Below are positions 1 through 6,200 of a stretch of DNA of 7,292 nucleotides, one piece after another. How positions within the stretch are numbered: position 1 is the first letter of the stretch; every line of letters begins with the position of its first letter. The notes beneath the pieces were generated by a model, which was given only the letters and a program-made list of their open reading frames with translations, was not told the DNA's origin and made no database searches. This DNA is from Actinobacteria bacterium UBA5176 (GTDB lineage Bacteria; Actinomycetota; UBA4738). The stretch spans positions 15,434 through 22,725 of the forward strand of contig DHWS01000097.1 in assembly GCA_002413305.1 (NCBI GenBank), written 5' to 3'. Position numbers and translations under genes: made by a program.

Positions 1-28
1 CCCCCCCCGCCCCAGCCGCCCCCCCCCC
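1..28. other. Probable poly-G/poly-C sequencing artefact at contig end
   Basis: The first 28 bases are almost only C, broken by a few G and one A. Read on the minus strand, this is an impure poly-G run that begins just where the luciferase-like gene stops looking like a protein: the codons up to CAG at 30-28 give a normal family N-terminus, and after them come only GGG-type codons. Two-colour Illumina instruments call poly-G when signal is lost, so this is most likely not genomic. A natural C-rich tract cannot be excluded, but it would destroy a well-conserved coding region. Confidence 0.75.
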
Positions 29-147
29 TGCCACACCGCTTCGAAGCCGCGCTCCTCGGCGTACTGCGCGTACCGGATCCCCTCGCGGATCGGATGCTTG
101 TCCTGCAAGTACATCGCGACCCGCCCCTCGCTCCGCACCGGACTCAT
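28..147 (-). CDS. Luciferase-like (LLM class) flavin-dependent oxidoreductase, N-terminal 40 residues only
   Basis: This is the start of a gene cut by the contig end. The 40 visible residues include [12 protein letters not shown] (12-23) followed by a helix ending in [10 protein letters not shown] (31-40). This is the first beta strand and helix of the bacterial luciferase-like TIM-barrel fold, whose members use FMN or F420 to oxidise or reduce small substrates. ATG at 147 is chosen because an SD-like AAGGGGTGA overlaps the ssnA stop codon about 7 nt upstream. A second in-frame ATG (residue 12) would remove only a short leader. The 7-bp gap to ssnA implies co-transcription and probably translational coupling, so it likely acts in the same pathway. 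The substrate cannot be inferred from 40 residues, and an F420-dependent dehydrogenase or a monooxygenase are both possible. The family usually has about 300-350 residues, so most of the gene is missing. Confidence 0.8.
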
Positions 148-154
148 CTGCAGG

Positions 155-1477
155 TCACCCCTTCGGTTCGAACTCATGCGGGCCGATCTTCTCGAGGCGG
201 TCCCACAGCCGGTCGGCCGCCTCCGCCGTCCCGGCCACGAGCTTGTCCTGGTCGAGCTTGGCCAACCGCCGGTCCCGGACCACCACCTCGCCGTTCACGA
301 AGGCGTCCCGGACGTGGCGTTCGCCGAACCCGAAGATCCAGTGTCCGGCCACGTTGGCTCCGGACAGCGGCGTGGGGGCCGGGTACTCCAGAACGATCAG
401 ATCGGCCGGCGCGCCGGCTTCGATCCGTCCCAGCGCGTCCTCCCCGAACGTCCGTCCCGCGAACCGCGCGCCTTCCGCGAGCCACGCGAGGGGCTCGGCA
501 GGCGACGCGGACACGTCGTCCTCGCGGGCTCGCCAGTAGGCGACCTTCGACTCCGCGAACAGGTCCCCGCCGATCCCGTCCGTGCCGAGCGCCACGCGTG
601 GAAGCTTCGCCACGGGCGCCCGCCCCACCGAGTTGTTCATGTTCGAACGCGGGTTGTGGGCGACGGTGGCCCCCGACGCGCGGATCAGCGAGATCTCTCG
701 CTCGTCGACGTGGACGCTGTGCGCGAGCAACGCGTCCTCGTTCAGTGCCCCAGCGTCGGCGAGCCGCTCGACGGTCCGGACCCCGAACCGGGCACGCGCG
801 TCCCGTTCGTCCGCTTCGTCCTCCGCCACATGGACGTGGACCCCGGTCCCCGTCTCCCGGGCGGCCTCCACGCAGGCCGCCAGCGTCTGGTCGGAGAGCG
901 TGAAGGACGCGTGCCCGCCGATCATCCCCCGGGTCAACGCTCGGCTCGAGACACCGCGCAGGAACCGGCGGTTCTCCTCCACACCGGCCGCGGCCCGCTC
1001 GGGACCGTCACGGTCGGTGACCTCGTAGCAGAGGACCGAACGGATCCCCAGCGACTCCAGGGCTTCGGCGATCACGTCCAGCGACCCGTCGATCGCGTTC
1101 GGCGACGCGTGGTGATCGACCAGCGTGGTCGTCCCCGAGAGCAGCGCCTCCATGCCACCCGCCAGCGCCGACGCGCGAACCAGTTCCTCGTCCAGCGCGC
1201 GGTCGAGCCGCCACCACACCCGCTGCAGGATCTGCAGGAAGTTCGCCGGAGGTTCGAGCGCGTAGGGCATCCCGCGGGCCAGCGCCGAATACAGGTGCGT
1301 GTGCGCGCAGACGTTGCCGGGGATCACCAGGCAACCGGAGACGTCGAACCGCTCCCCGCCCGGCGGCGCCGTCCCCACCGCGACCATCCGGCCGCCCTCG
1401 ATCAGCACGTCGCCGGCGGTCACCGACGGCGGGTCGAGCGAGGTGAGGACGGTTCCCCCGGTGAGCGCGAGGCCCAT
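155..1477 (-). CDS. ssnA: SsnA-type metal-dependent amidohydrolase (putative aminohydrolase of the purine/selenium cluster)
   Basis: The 440 residues form a cytosolic amidohydrolase-superfamily enzyme, close to the usual SsnA length of about 440. A small N-terminal beta domain (1-55) precedes the metal-dependent barrel. Visible metal and catalytic residues are H59 and H61 ([15 protein letters not shown]), H216 and E219 (VHVAED), H253 (LAHSVH) and D300 (LGTDGIGGD). DHHASP at 121-126 and HNPRSNMNN at 274-282 are typical of SsnA and its chlorohydrolase/guanine-deaminase relatives. The family is expected to hydrolyse a C-N bond in a heterocycle. In gene clusters with ygfK, ygeW and a xanthine dehydrogenase it is linked to oxygen-independent purine or urate breakdown, which I recall from the literature and cannot verify here. 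It starts 18 bp after the dehydrogenase stop, with a G-rich but weak ribosome-binding site, and is followed 7 bp later by the flavin oxidoreductase, so the three form one operon. A guanine- or hydroxypyrimidine-type deaminase is the main alternative. Confidence 0.88.
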   Translation of the reverse strand: MGLALTGGTVLTSLDPPSVTAGDVLIEGGRMVAVGTAPPGGERFDVSGCLVIPGNVCAHTHLYSALARGMPYALEPPANFLQILQRVWWRLDRALDEELVRASALAGGMEALLSGTTTLVDHHASPNAIDGSLDVIAEALESLGIRSVLCYEVTDRDGPERAAAGVEENRRFLRGVSSRALTRGMIGGHASFTLSDQTLAACVEAARETGTGVHVHVAEDEADERDARARFGVRTVERLADAGALNEDALLAHSVHVDEREISLIRASGATVAHNPRSNMNNSVGRAPVAKLPRVALGTDGIGGDLFAESKVAYWRAREDDVSASPAEPLAWLAEGARFAGRTFGEDALGRIEAGAPADLIVLEYPAPTPLSGANVAGHWIFGFGERHVRDAFVNGEVVVRDRRLAKLDQDKLVAGTAEAADRLWDRLEKIGPHEFEPKG

Positions 1478-1495
1478 GGCCGCCCCCGCGCGCCC

Positions 1496-4138
1496 TCAGT
1501 GGCTCCGCGCGCCGACCAGGCGCGGTTCGCAGTGGAGGGCTGCCGGCGAGTCCTTCATCGGCAACCGGTTCCGCCGCACCCCGTCGAACTCGTACAGGGC
1601 GCCCGCCACCGCCGAGGCCGTCGGGACCAGCGCGATCTCACCCACGCCCTTCGCGCCGTACGGACCTTCGGGCTGGGCCTCCTCGACGAAGATGCATTCC
1701 ACCGGCGGCATCCCGGTGGGCGGGATGATGTGCAGCGACTTCAGCGTGTCGGTCTTCACGAACCCGCCTTCGACCACGAACTCCTCGGTCAGCGCGTGCC
1801 CAAGCCCCATGTGCACCGCCCCTTCGATCTGTCCCTCCAGGAGCGTCGGGTTCATCACCTTGCCGACGTCGTGGGCGGCGATGAATCGCTCGATGTGGCC
1901 CTCGCCGCCCAGGATCACCACCTGGGTGGCCCAGCCGTAGGCGAAGTGGGTCGGCCCCCCGTCCGGTCCCTGCTGCGGCCGGTAGGTGGGTTGCATGTCG
2001 ACCCGTCCCTCGAACTCCCTGCCGGCCAGTCCGTCCAGCGTCCCGCCGTTTAGCGCGGCCTTCAGGTTCTTCGCTGCGGCGATCACACCCAGGCCGCCCA
2101 GCACGGTCCCCCGCGACGCGGTGGTCTGGCCGGCGTCGAGGTCGTGCGATGTGTCCACCACGACGTGGACCCGGTCGGCGGGCAGGCCGAGCTCTTCGCA
2201 TGCGACCTGCTGGAGCACCGTGTGGACCCCCTGGCCCATCTCGGTCCACGAATGGAAGACGGTCACACTGCCGTCGCCCTCGACGCGGAGGACGGCCTTA
2301 CCGAACTCGGGGATCCCGTTCCCGACCCCCGTGTTCTTCGCGGCGCAACCGATCCCGACCGCCTTGCCGTCGGCCTTCGCCTGATAGTAAAGATCCTTTA
2401 CTGCTTCGAGCGTCTTCCTCACGCCGACCCCCGGGCCGAGGATCTGCCCGGTCCCGAACCGGTCGCCCGCGGAGACGGCGTTGCGCCACCGGATCTCCCA
2501 GCCGTCGATCCCCACCTTCTCGGCCAGGCGGTCGAGGCACCCCTCGATGGCGAAGTTCGCCTGGTTCGAACCGAACCCTCGCATGGCGCCGCACGGAGGG
2601 TTGTTCGTGTAGACGGCGCGGGCCTCCACGTCCACGTTGTCCACCGAATAGACGCTGCACGCGTGCCCGGACGCCCGCTCGAGGACGGCGTTGCCGACCG
2701 AGGCGTACGCGCCGGTGTCACCGACGATCCGCGCCTTCACCGCGACCAGGTGACCCTCGTGGTCGCAGCCGACCGTGTACTCCATGGTCAGCGGATGGCG
2801 CTTCGAATGGAACCGCATGCTCTCCTTGCGGGTGAGGGTGATCTTCACCGGCCGGCCGGTCTTGGAGGCAAGCAGGGTGGCGTGAGCCTGGACGTTCAGG
2901 TCCTCCTTCGCCCCGAACGCCCCCCCGTTACTGACCTGGGTGACCTTCACCTGCTCGTCGCGGAGAGCCATGAACGAGGCGACCTGCTCCCGGTCGTGCC
3001 ACACGCCCTGGCCCTGCGAGTACACCTGGAACGAACCGCCCTCCTGGGGCACGGCGAGCGCGGACTCGGGCTCCAGGAACGCGTGCTCGATGAACTGCGT
3101 CCGGAACGTCTCGTGGACCACGTGCGCCGCCGATGCCAGCGCCGCGTCGGCATCGCCCCGCTTCACCGTGGAAAGCGAAAGCAGGTTCCGGTCGCGGTCG
3201 AAGGCCCAGTCCGCCTCGGGATGCAGCACCGGCGCCCCGGGCTCCATCGCCTGGAGCGGGTCGGTGAGCGGTTCGAGCACCTCGTACTCGACCTCCACCA
3301 GCTCGGCCGCCTCGCGCGCGGCCGACCGCGTCTCCGCCGCCACCACGGCCAGCACGTCGCCCACGTACCGGGTGTCCTCCCCCTCGGCCACGAACTGGGG
3401 CCAGTCCGGGAAGATGTCGCCCTGGGAGCGCGCGCCGGGCACGTCGGCCGCCGTGACGACCGCCTCAACTCCGGGATGGGCCGCCGCCTTCGACGTGTCG
3501 ATCCGAAGGACCTTGGCCCGCGGGTGGTCGGCGAATCGAACCGCCCCGTGCAGCATCCCCGGCTCGTGCATGTCGTTCACGTACGGCTTGTCGCCGAGCG
3601 CCAGCTCCTTGCCGCGGTAGCGCGCGGCGCGCGAACCGACCCGACCGCTCGTGTCGAGCGCGGGGAGCGGGTCGCCGCGCCGGACGCCGGCGGCGAGCTC
3701 CACCGCGTCGATGATCTTCACGTAGCCGGTGCACCGGCAGAGGTTCCCCGCCAGGGCCCGGGCGATCTCGTCGCGCGAGGGATCGGGACGCTTGTCGAGC
3801 ATCGCCTCGGACTTCATGACGATCCCGGGCGAACAGAACCCACACTGGGAGGCCCCGGCAGCGACGAACGCGTGCGCCCATTCGTCCCGCCGCTCCGGCG
3901 AGAGCCCTTCGAGGGTGGTGACGTGGCGGCCGCTGGCCCGGATCGCGGGCTGGGCGCACGACACGACGGCCTTCCCTTCAACCATCACCGTGCAGGCCCC
4001 GCACGACCCCTCGGGCGCGCAGCCGTCCTTCATGGACGTCAGGCCGCAATGCTCGCGGAGGAGATCCAAGAGGCTGATCCCGTCGGGAACCTCGGCGGCC
4101 CGGCGCTCCCCGTTCAGCGTGAAGTCGATGGTGCCCAT
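1496..4138 (-). CDS. xdh: Selenium-dependent-type xanthine dehydrogenase, fused 2Fe-2S and molybdopterin domains
   Basis: This 880-residue molybdenum hydroxylase should hydroxylate a purine such as hypoxanthine or xanthine, passing electrons from molybdopterin through two 2Fe-2S clusters. The plant-type ferredoxin domain (1-75) has C40, C46, C49 and C61. The helical 2Fe-2S domain (76-155) has C99/C102 and C134/C136 (QCGFC, CRCTGY). The molybdopterin part follows directly: an a/b-hammerhead at about 170-300, then binding motifs GGAFGAKED (405-413), GAMRGFG (517-523) and TEMGQGVHT (632-640), and the catalytic glutamate E834 in GAKGVGE. There is no FAD domain, so a separate flavin subunit or another acceptor is needed. 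This fused arrangement and these motifs match the Se-dependent XDH family, in which selenium is a labile ligand and not selenocysteine. I see no internal TGA. ATG at 4138 is supported by GAGGAAGG 7 nt upstream. It is the first gene of the operon with ssnA and the flavin oxidoreductase, and follows a leader of about 160 nt. A conventional fused XdhD-like hydroxylase is the alternative. Confidence 0.9.
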   Translation of the reverse strand: MGTIDFTLNGERRAAEVPDGISLLDLLREHCGLTSMKDGCAPEGSCGACTVMVEGKAVVSCAQPAIRASGRHVTTLEGLSPERRDEWAHAFVAAGASQCGFCSPGIVMKSEAMLDKRPDPSRDEIARALAGNLCRCTGYVKIIDAVELAAGVRRGDPLPALDTSGRVGSRAARYRGKELALGDKPYVNDMHEPGMLHGAVRFADHPRAKVLRIDTSKAAAHPGVEAVVTAADVPGARSQGDIFPDWPQFVAEGEDTRYVGDVLAVVAAETRSAAREAAELVEVEYEVLEPLTDPLQAMEPGAPVLHPEADWAFDRDRNLLSLSTVKRGDADAALASAAHVVHETFRTQFIEHAFLEPESALAVPQEGGSFQVYSQGQGVWHDREQVASFMALRDEQVKVTQVSNGGAFGAKEDLNVQAHATLLASKTGRPVKITLTRKESMRFHSKRHPLTMEYTVGCDHEGHLVAVKARIVGDTGAYASVGNAVLERASGHACSVYSVDNVDVEARAVYTNNPPCGAMRGFGSNQANFAIEGCLDRLAEKVGIDGWEIRWRNAVSAGDRFGTGQILGPGVGVRKTLEAVKDLYYQAKADGKAVGIGCAAKNTGVGNGIPEFGKAVLRVEGDGSVTVFHSWTEMGQGVHTVLQQVACEELGLPADRVHVVVDTSHDLDAGQTTASRGTVLGGLGVIAAAKNLKAALNGGTLDGLAGREFEGRVDMQPTYRPQQGPDGGPTHFAYGWATQVVILGGEGHIERFIAAHDVGKVMNPTLLEGQIEGAVHMGLGHALTEEFVVEGGFVKTDTLKSLHIIPPTGMPPVECIFVEEAQPEGPYGAKGVGEIALVPTASAVAGALYEFDGVRRNRLPMKDSPAALHCEPRLVGARSH

Positions 4139-4280
4139 CCCCTCCCCTTCCTCGAAGGACGAGGCAGCGGCGAACGAAGCGACCGGGGCCTCGGGGGCAG
4201 TCTCTCACTGTCGCCGGCACGCACCCGGGGCGGAGGTCCCGGCACACAAGGGTCGGTCTGCCCTGCTGCGGCGTCCCCAC

Positions 4281-4300
4281 GACGGCGGGTACCTGCCGTC
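4281..4300. promoter_or_regulatory. 20-bp near-perfect palindrome, candidate operator
   Basis: GACGGCGGGTACCTGCCGTC is a dyad centred between 4290 and 4291. Nine of ten base pairs are symmetrical; the mismatch is G at 4287 against T at 4294. It lies just downstream of the predicted -10 element of the dehydrogenase promoter, so a dimeric regulator bound there would cover the transcription start. If transcribed, it would also form a hairpin with a 6-bp stem GACGGC/GCCGTC at the 5' end of the mRNA. The bound regulator is not encoded in the window. A chance palindrome in GC-rich DNA is possible, but its length and position favour a real site. Confidence 0.5.
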
Positions 4301-4308
4301 CGGTCTTC

Positions 4309-4337
4309 ATGCTTGCGCTCGTTCAACAGATTGTCAA
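4309..4337 (-). promoter_or_regulatory. Candidate sigma-70-type promoter of the xdh-ssnA-flavin oxidoreductase operon
   Basis: On the minus strand a consensus -35 hexamer TTGACA (4337-4332) is followed by a 17-nt spacer and AAGCAT (4314-4309) as a weak -10. The -35 sits in an unusually AT-rich patch for this window (TTGACAATCTGTTGAA). Transcription would start near 4302, giving a leader of about 160 nt before the ATG at 4138. The perfect -35 and correct spacing support the call, and the poor -10 weakens it. The patch could instead be a regulator site. Confidence 0.4.
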
Positions 4338-4436
4338 GGCGGCGATCGGACTCTCTCACTGGGAGCCGGCTCCAAGGACCCGGTCGGTTCGCCGATCTGT
4401 CAATCCGGGGGACATGCGGAGGGGGGCCCGGTCCCG

Positions 4437-4465
4437 TTGGTGGCCCGGCCGGCATGCGCTACCGT
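4437..4465 (+). promoter_or_regulatory. Candidate promoter of the LysE-type exporter gene
   Basis: TTGGTG (4437-4442), a 17-nt spacer and TACCGT (4460-4465, matching the TANNNT form common in high-GC Gram-positives) would start transcription around 4472, leaving a leader of about 30 nt before ATG 4502. It is the best-spaced pair near the gene, but both hexamers deviate from consensus. Confidence 0.35.
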
Positions 4466-4501
4466 CGGCACGCTTCTTGTCGCAGGCCGGGGGTCGCTTG
4501 C

Positions 4502-5119
4502 ATGCACGATATCGGGTTGGTCGCTGCCGGGTTCGGGCTGGGCGTGGCGCTCGGCGTGCTGCCCGGGCCCGTCCAGATGCTGCTCCTGACCGAATCGCTT
4601 CGGGGCGGGACGGGACGCGGCTTCGCGGCGATGCTTGGGGCCAACGGGACGTTCGGCTTGCTGATCTTCGCCCTGGCGGCCGGCCTCTCGTTCCATCCAC
4701 CGGGCGGCCCAGCGCTGCGCGCGATCGAAGGGGCCGGTGGCGCGTTCCTGTTGTGGCTGGCCTGGGACGCGATGCGGTCGACGGCCAGGATCGAAAGCGC
4801 CGGGGCCGCTCACCGGGGCCCGGCCCCGGCTGTGCGGGGGGTTCTGGCGGTGCTCCTCAACCCCGCAGTCTGGATCTTCCTGGCCACCACGGCGTCTGCG
4901 GTGGTCCTGGACGCGGCCCGGACCGGCGGTCGCCCACTGGCACTGGTGATCGCCGCGGCGATGATCGTCGGGCTGATGGCCATGGACGGGACGATGGTCC
5001 TGCTCGGCGGCGGAGGTCGGCGGCTCGGGGCTCGGATCGCCCGGATGGCCACGCCGGTCTTCGCCGTGGGCCTGGGGATCTTCGGCGTCCTCCTGCTGGT
5101 ACGCGCCCTCACGCCGTGA
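4502..5119 (+). CDS. LysE/RhtB-family translocator (amino-acid or metabolite exporter)
   Basis: The 205-residue protein has the usual length of the LysE/RhtB exporters, inner-membrane proteins that expel amino acids or related metabolites. Hydrophobic segments lie at about 4-26, 41-63, 73-92, 113-138, 146-169 and 183-202, giving the six-helix pattern. The family's PGPV motif is at 21-24 after the first helix, and LNPAVWIFLAT occurs at 119-129. ATG 4502 is preferred because the family motif follows at normal distance and GGGGG at 4489-4493 lies 8 nt upstream. An upstream ATG at 4454 would add an arginine-rich stretch overlapping the promoter candidate. The open frame extends far further upstream opposite the dehydrogenase gene, but that part is shadow. 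It is divergent from the dehydrogenase operon and convergent with carbamate kinase. Its substrate is unknown; export of a pathway amino acid or toxic intermediate is an inference from context. Confidence 0.85.
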   Translation: MHDIGLVAAGFGLGVALGVLPGPVQMLLLTESLRGGTGRGFAAMLGANGTFGLLIFALAAGLSFHPPGGPALRAIEGAGGAFLLWLAWDAMRSTARIESAGAAHRGPAPAVRGVLAVLLNPAVWIFLATTASAVVLDAARTGGRPLALVIAAAMIVGLMAMDGTMVLLGGGGRRLGARIARMATPVFAVGLGIFGVLLLVRALTP

Positions 5120-5141
5120 GCGTCGGCCCGGTTGCCGACGC
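5120..5141. terminator. Hairpin between convergent genes, possible bidirectional terminator
   Basis: GCGTCGGC (5120-5127) and GCCGACGC (5134-5141) form a perfect 8-bp stem with a 6-nt loop, starting immediately after the exporter's TGA. The position between convergent genes is typical for a shared terminator. There is no clear run of T on either side (only TTT at 5150-5152), so it is not a canonical intrinsic terminator. Confidence 0.55.
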
Positions 5142-5151
5142 ACGAGCTGTT

Positions 5152-5170
5152 TCGCCCTCCGGGGAGGCGA
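5152..5170 (-). terminator. Second hairpin directly after the carbamate kinase stop
   Basis: TCGCC (5152-5156) pairs with GGCGA (5166-5170), and further C/G pairs are possible inside the intervening CTCCGGGGA. It abuts the TGA of carbamate kinase and could end its transcript together with the hairpin at 5120-5141. No T tract follows. Confidence 0.35.
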
Positions 5171-6121
5171 TCAGTCCGGCGTGAACCTTGTCCCCGTCTC
5201 GCCCGCCAGAGCGCGTTCGACATTCTCCGGGTTCGTCACCAGCGCCTCGCGGCCGCCCTGCTCCAGGAAGGACACGATGGCCTCGATCTTCGGAGCCATG
5301 CTCCCCTTCGCGAAGTGCGTCCCCTCGGCGAGGTACCGCTTCGCCTGCTCCAGCGTGACGTGGTCGACCCACTCCTGGTCGGGCTGGCCGAAGCGGAGCG
5401 CGACCTTTTCCACGGCGGTGCTGATGACCAGCAGCTCGGCCTTCAGCCGCGCAGCGAGCAACGCGGTCGCCCGGTCCTTGTCGATGACCGCGGCCACGCC
5501 GGACAGGTTCCCTTCGGCGTCGGCCACCACGGGGATCCCTCCGCCACCCGCCGCGATGACCACCAGCCCCGCATCGATCAATGCTCGGATGGCCTCCTCC
5601 TCGACGATGCGGACCGGTTGGGGCGAGGCCACCACCCGTCGCCATCCCCGGCCGGCATCCTCCATCACGTCCCAGCCTTCCTCGTCCCGACGGCGGATCG
5701 CTTCGGCTTCCTCCATGTACGAACCGATCGGCTTGGAGGGAGTCTTGAAGGCGGGATCGTCGGCCGCCACCTCGGTCTGGGTGACCACCGTGGCGGCCGA
5801 CCTGCCGATGCCCAGCCGGGCGAAGTCGTTGTAAAGGTTCTGCTGGAGCGCGTAGCCGATCGCGCCCTGCGTGTCGGCGCCGACGACGTCCAGCGGGATC
5901 TCGTGGAGCTCGTGGGCGGCGATCTCCGACCGGCGAAGGATGAACCCGACCTGCGGCCCGTTGCCGTGCGTGATCACCACGTTCCACCCGGCCTTGATCA
6001 TGCCCGCGATGTGCCAGCAGGTCTCGCCGGCGGCGATGTACTGGTCCCGCACCGACTGATGCATCTTGTCCTTGATCAGCGAGTTGCCGCCGATCGCGAT
6101 CACCGCCGTCTTCCCAGCCAT
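5171..6121 (-). CDS. arcC: Carbamate kinase (ArcC/YqeA type)
   Basis: The 316 residues match the usual carbamate kinase length. The cytosolic enzyme transfers phosphate from carbamoyl phosphate to ADP, making ATP and carbamate, which decays to ammonia and CO2. Amino-acid-kinase-fold motifs are visible in order: GGNSL (11-15), HGNGPQVG (52-59), TPSKPIGSY (127-135), DAGRGWRRVVASPQP (155-169), AAGGGGIPV (190-198), VIDKD (212-216) and GSMAPKIEA (273-281). ATG 6121 is preceded by GAGGGG with 7-nt spacing. It lies 79 bp after the carbamoyltransferase gene, which supplies or uses carbamoyl phosphate, so the pair probably conserves energy by substrate-level phosphorylation as in arginine deiminase or ureide fermentation. 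No arginine deiminase is present in the window, and the purine/ureide neighbours favour a YqeA-like role. The family assignment is secure. Confidence 0.95.
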   Translation of the reverse strand: MAGKTAVIAIGGNSLIKDKMHQSVRDQYIAAGETCWHIAGMIKAGWNVVITHGNGPQVGFILRRSEIAAHELHEIPLDVVGADTQGAIGYALQQNLYNDFARLGIGRSAATVVTQTEVAADDPAFKTPSKPIGSYMEEAEAIRRRDEEGWDVMEDAGRGWRRVVASPQPVRIVEEEAIRALIDAGLVVIAAGGGGIPVVADAEGNLSGVAAVIDKDRATALLAARLKAELLVISTAVEKVALRFGQPDQEWVDHVTLEQAKRYLAEGTHFAKGSMAPKIEAIVSFLEQGGREALVTNPENVERALAGETGTRFTPD

Positions 6122-6142
6122 GTCCCGTCCCCTCGAAAGATG

Positions 6143-6184
6143 GAGCGTCCCCCGGGCCGCCGTACCCGTGGCCCGGGCTCGCTC
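6143..6184 (-). promoter_or_regulatory. Strong intercistronic hairpin between carbamoyltransferase and carbamate kinase
   Basis: Outer arms GAGCG (6143-6147) and CGCTC (6180-6184) pair. After a small internal loop, CCCGGGCC (6151-6158) pairs perfectly with GGCCCGGG (6170-6177) around an 11-nt loop, giving 13 G/C-rich base pairs. It occupies the spacer just upstream of the kinase ribosome-binding site. It could be a partial terminator, an mRNA-processing or stability element, or simply limit kinase expression. There is no T tract apart from CTTT downstream on the minus strand. Confidence 0.5.
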
Positions 6185-6200
6185 GCGACCCGTCCGCGCT

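Larger units (their letters stand above)
4201..4361. repeat. 10-bp direct repeat TCTCTCACTG, two copies 151 bp apart
   Basis: The identical decamer occurs at 4201-4210 and 4352-4361. The second copy lies within the partial dyad CTCTCACTGGGAG (4353-4365), symmetrical about its central C except for one base pair. The first is flanked by CAGT and ACTG, forming CAGT-N5-ACTG (4198-4210). Two dyad-associated copies flanking the minus-strand promoter could be paired regulator sites, but a 10-mer repeat can also arise by chance. Confidence 0.3.
4139..4501. other. Divergent intergenic regulatory region
   Basis: These 363 bp separate the divergently read dehydrogenase and exporter genes. ORFs crossing it carry no recognisable protein motif. 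It holds a minus-strand promoter candidate (4309-4337), a 20-bp palindrome (4281-4300), a plus-strand promoter candidate (4437-4465), a weak hairpin (CCGGG 4225-4229 pairing with CCCGG 4238-4242) and a 10-bp direct repeat TCTCTCACTG at 4201-4210 and 4352-4361. The dehydrogenase leader would be about 160 nt, long enough for an RNA control element, but I do not recognise one. Confidence 0.7.

Noticed and set aside
98..2053. Long plus-strand open frame of 651 codons opposite ssnA and the end of the dehydrogenase gene
   Set aside because: It is rich in Arg, Pro, Gly and His with no recognisable domain, and it runs antisense to two genes with clear catalytic motifs. It is a shadow produced by high GC.
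1496..4138. Possible selenocysteine codon in the Se-type dehydrogenase
   Set aside because: There is no in-frame TGA inside the gene. In this family selenium is a labile cofactor, so none is expected.
2144..4501. Long plus-strand open frame continuous with the exporter gene, suggesting a 991-residue protein
   Set aside because: The part before 4502 is antisense to the dehydrogenase and shows no domain. The LysE-type protein is complete with its normal 205 residues from ATG 4502.
4454..4501. Upstream ATG at 4454 as the exporter start
   Set aside because: It would add 16 residues rich in arginine and cysteine before a typical family N-terminus and would overlap the candidate -10 element.
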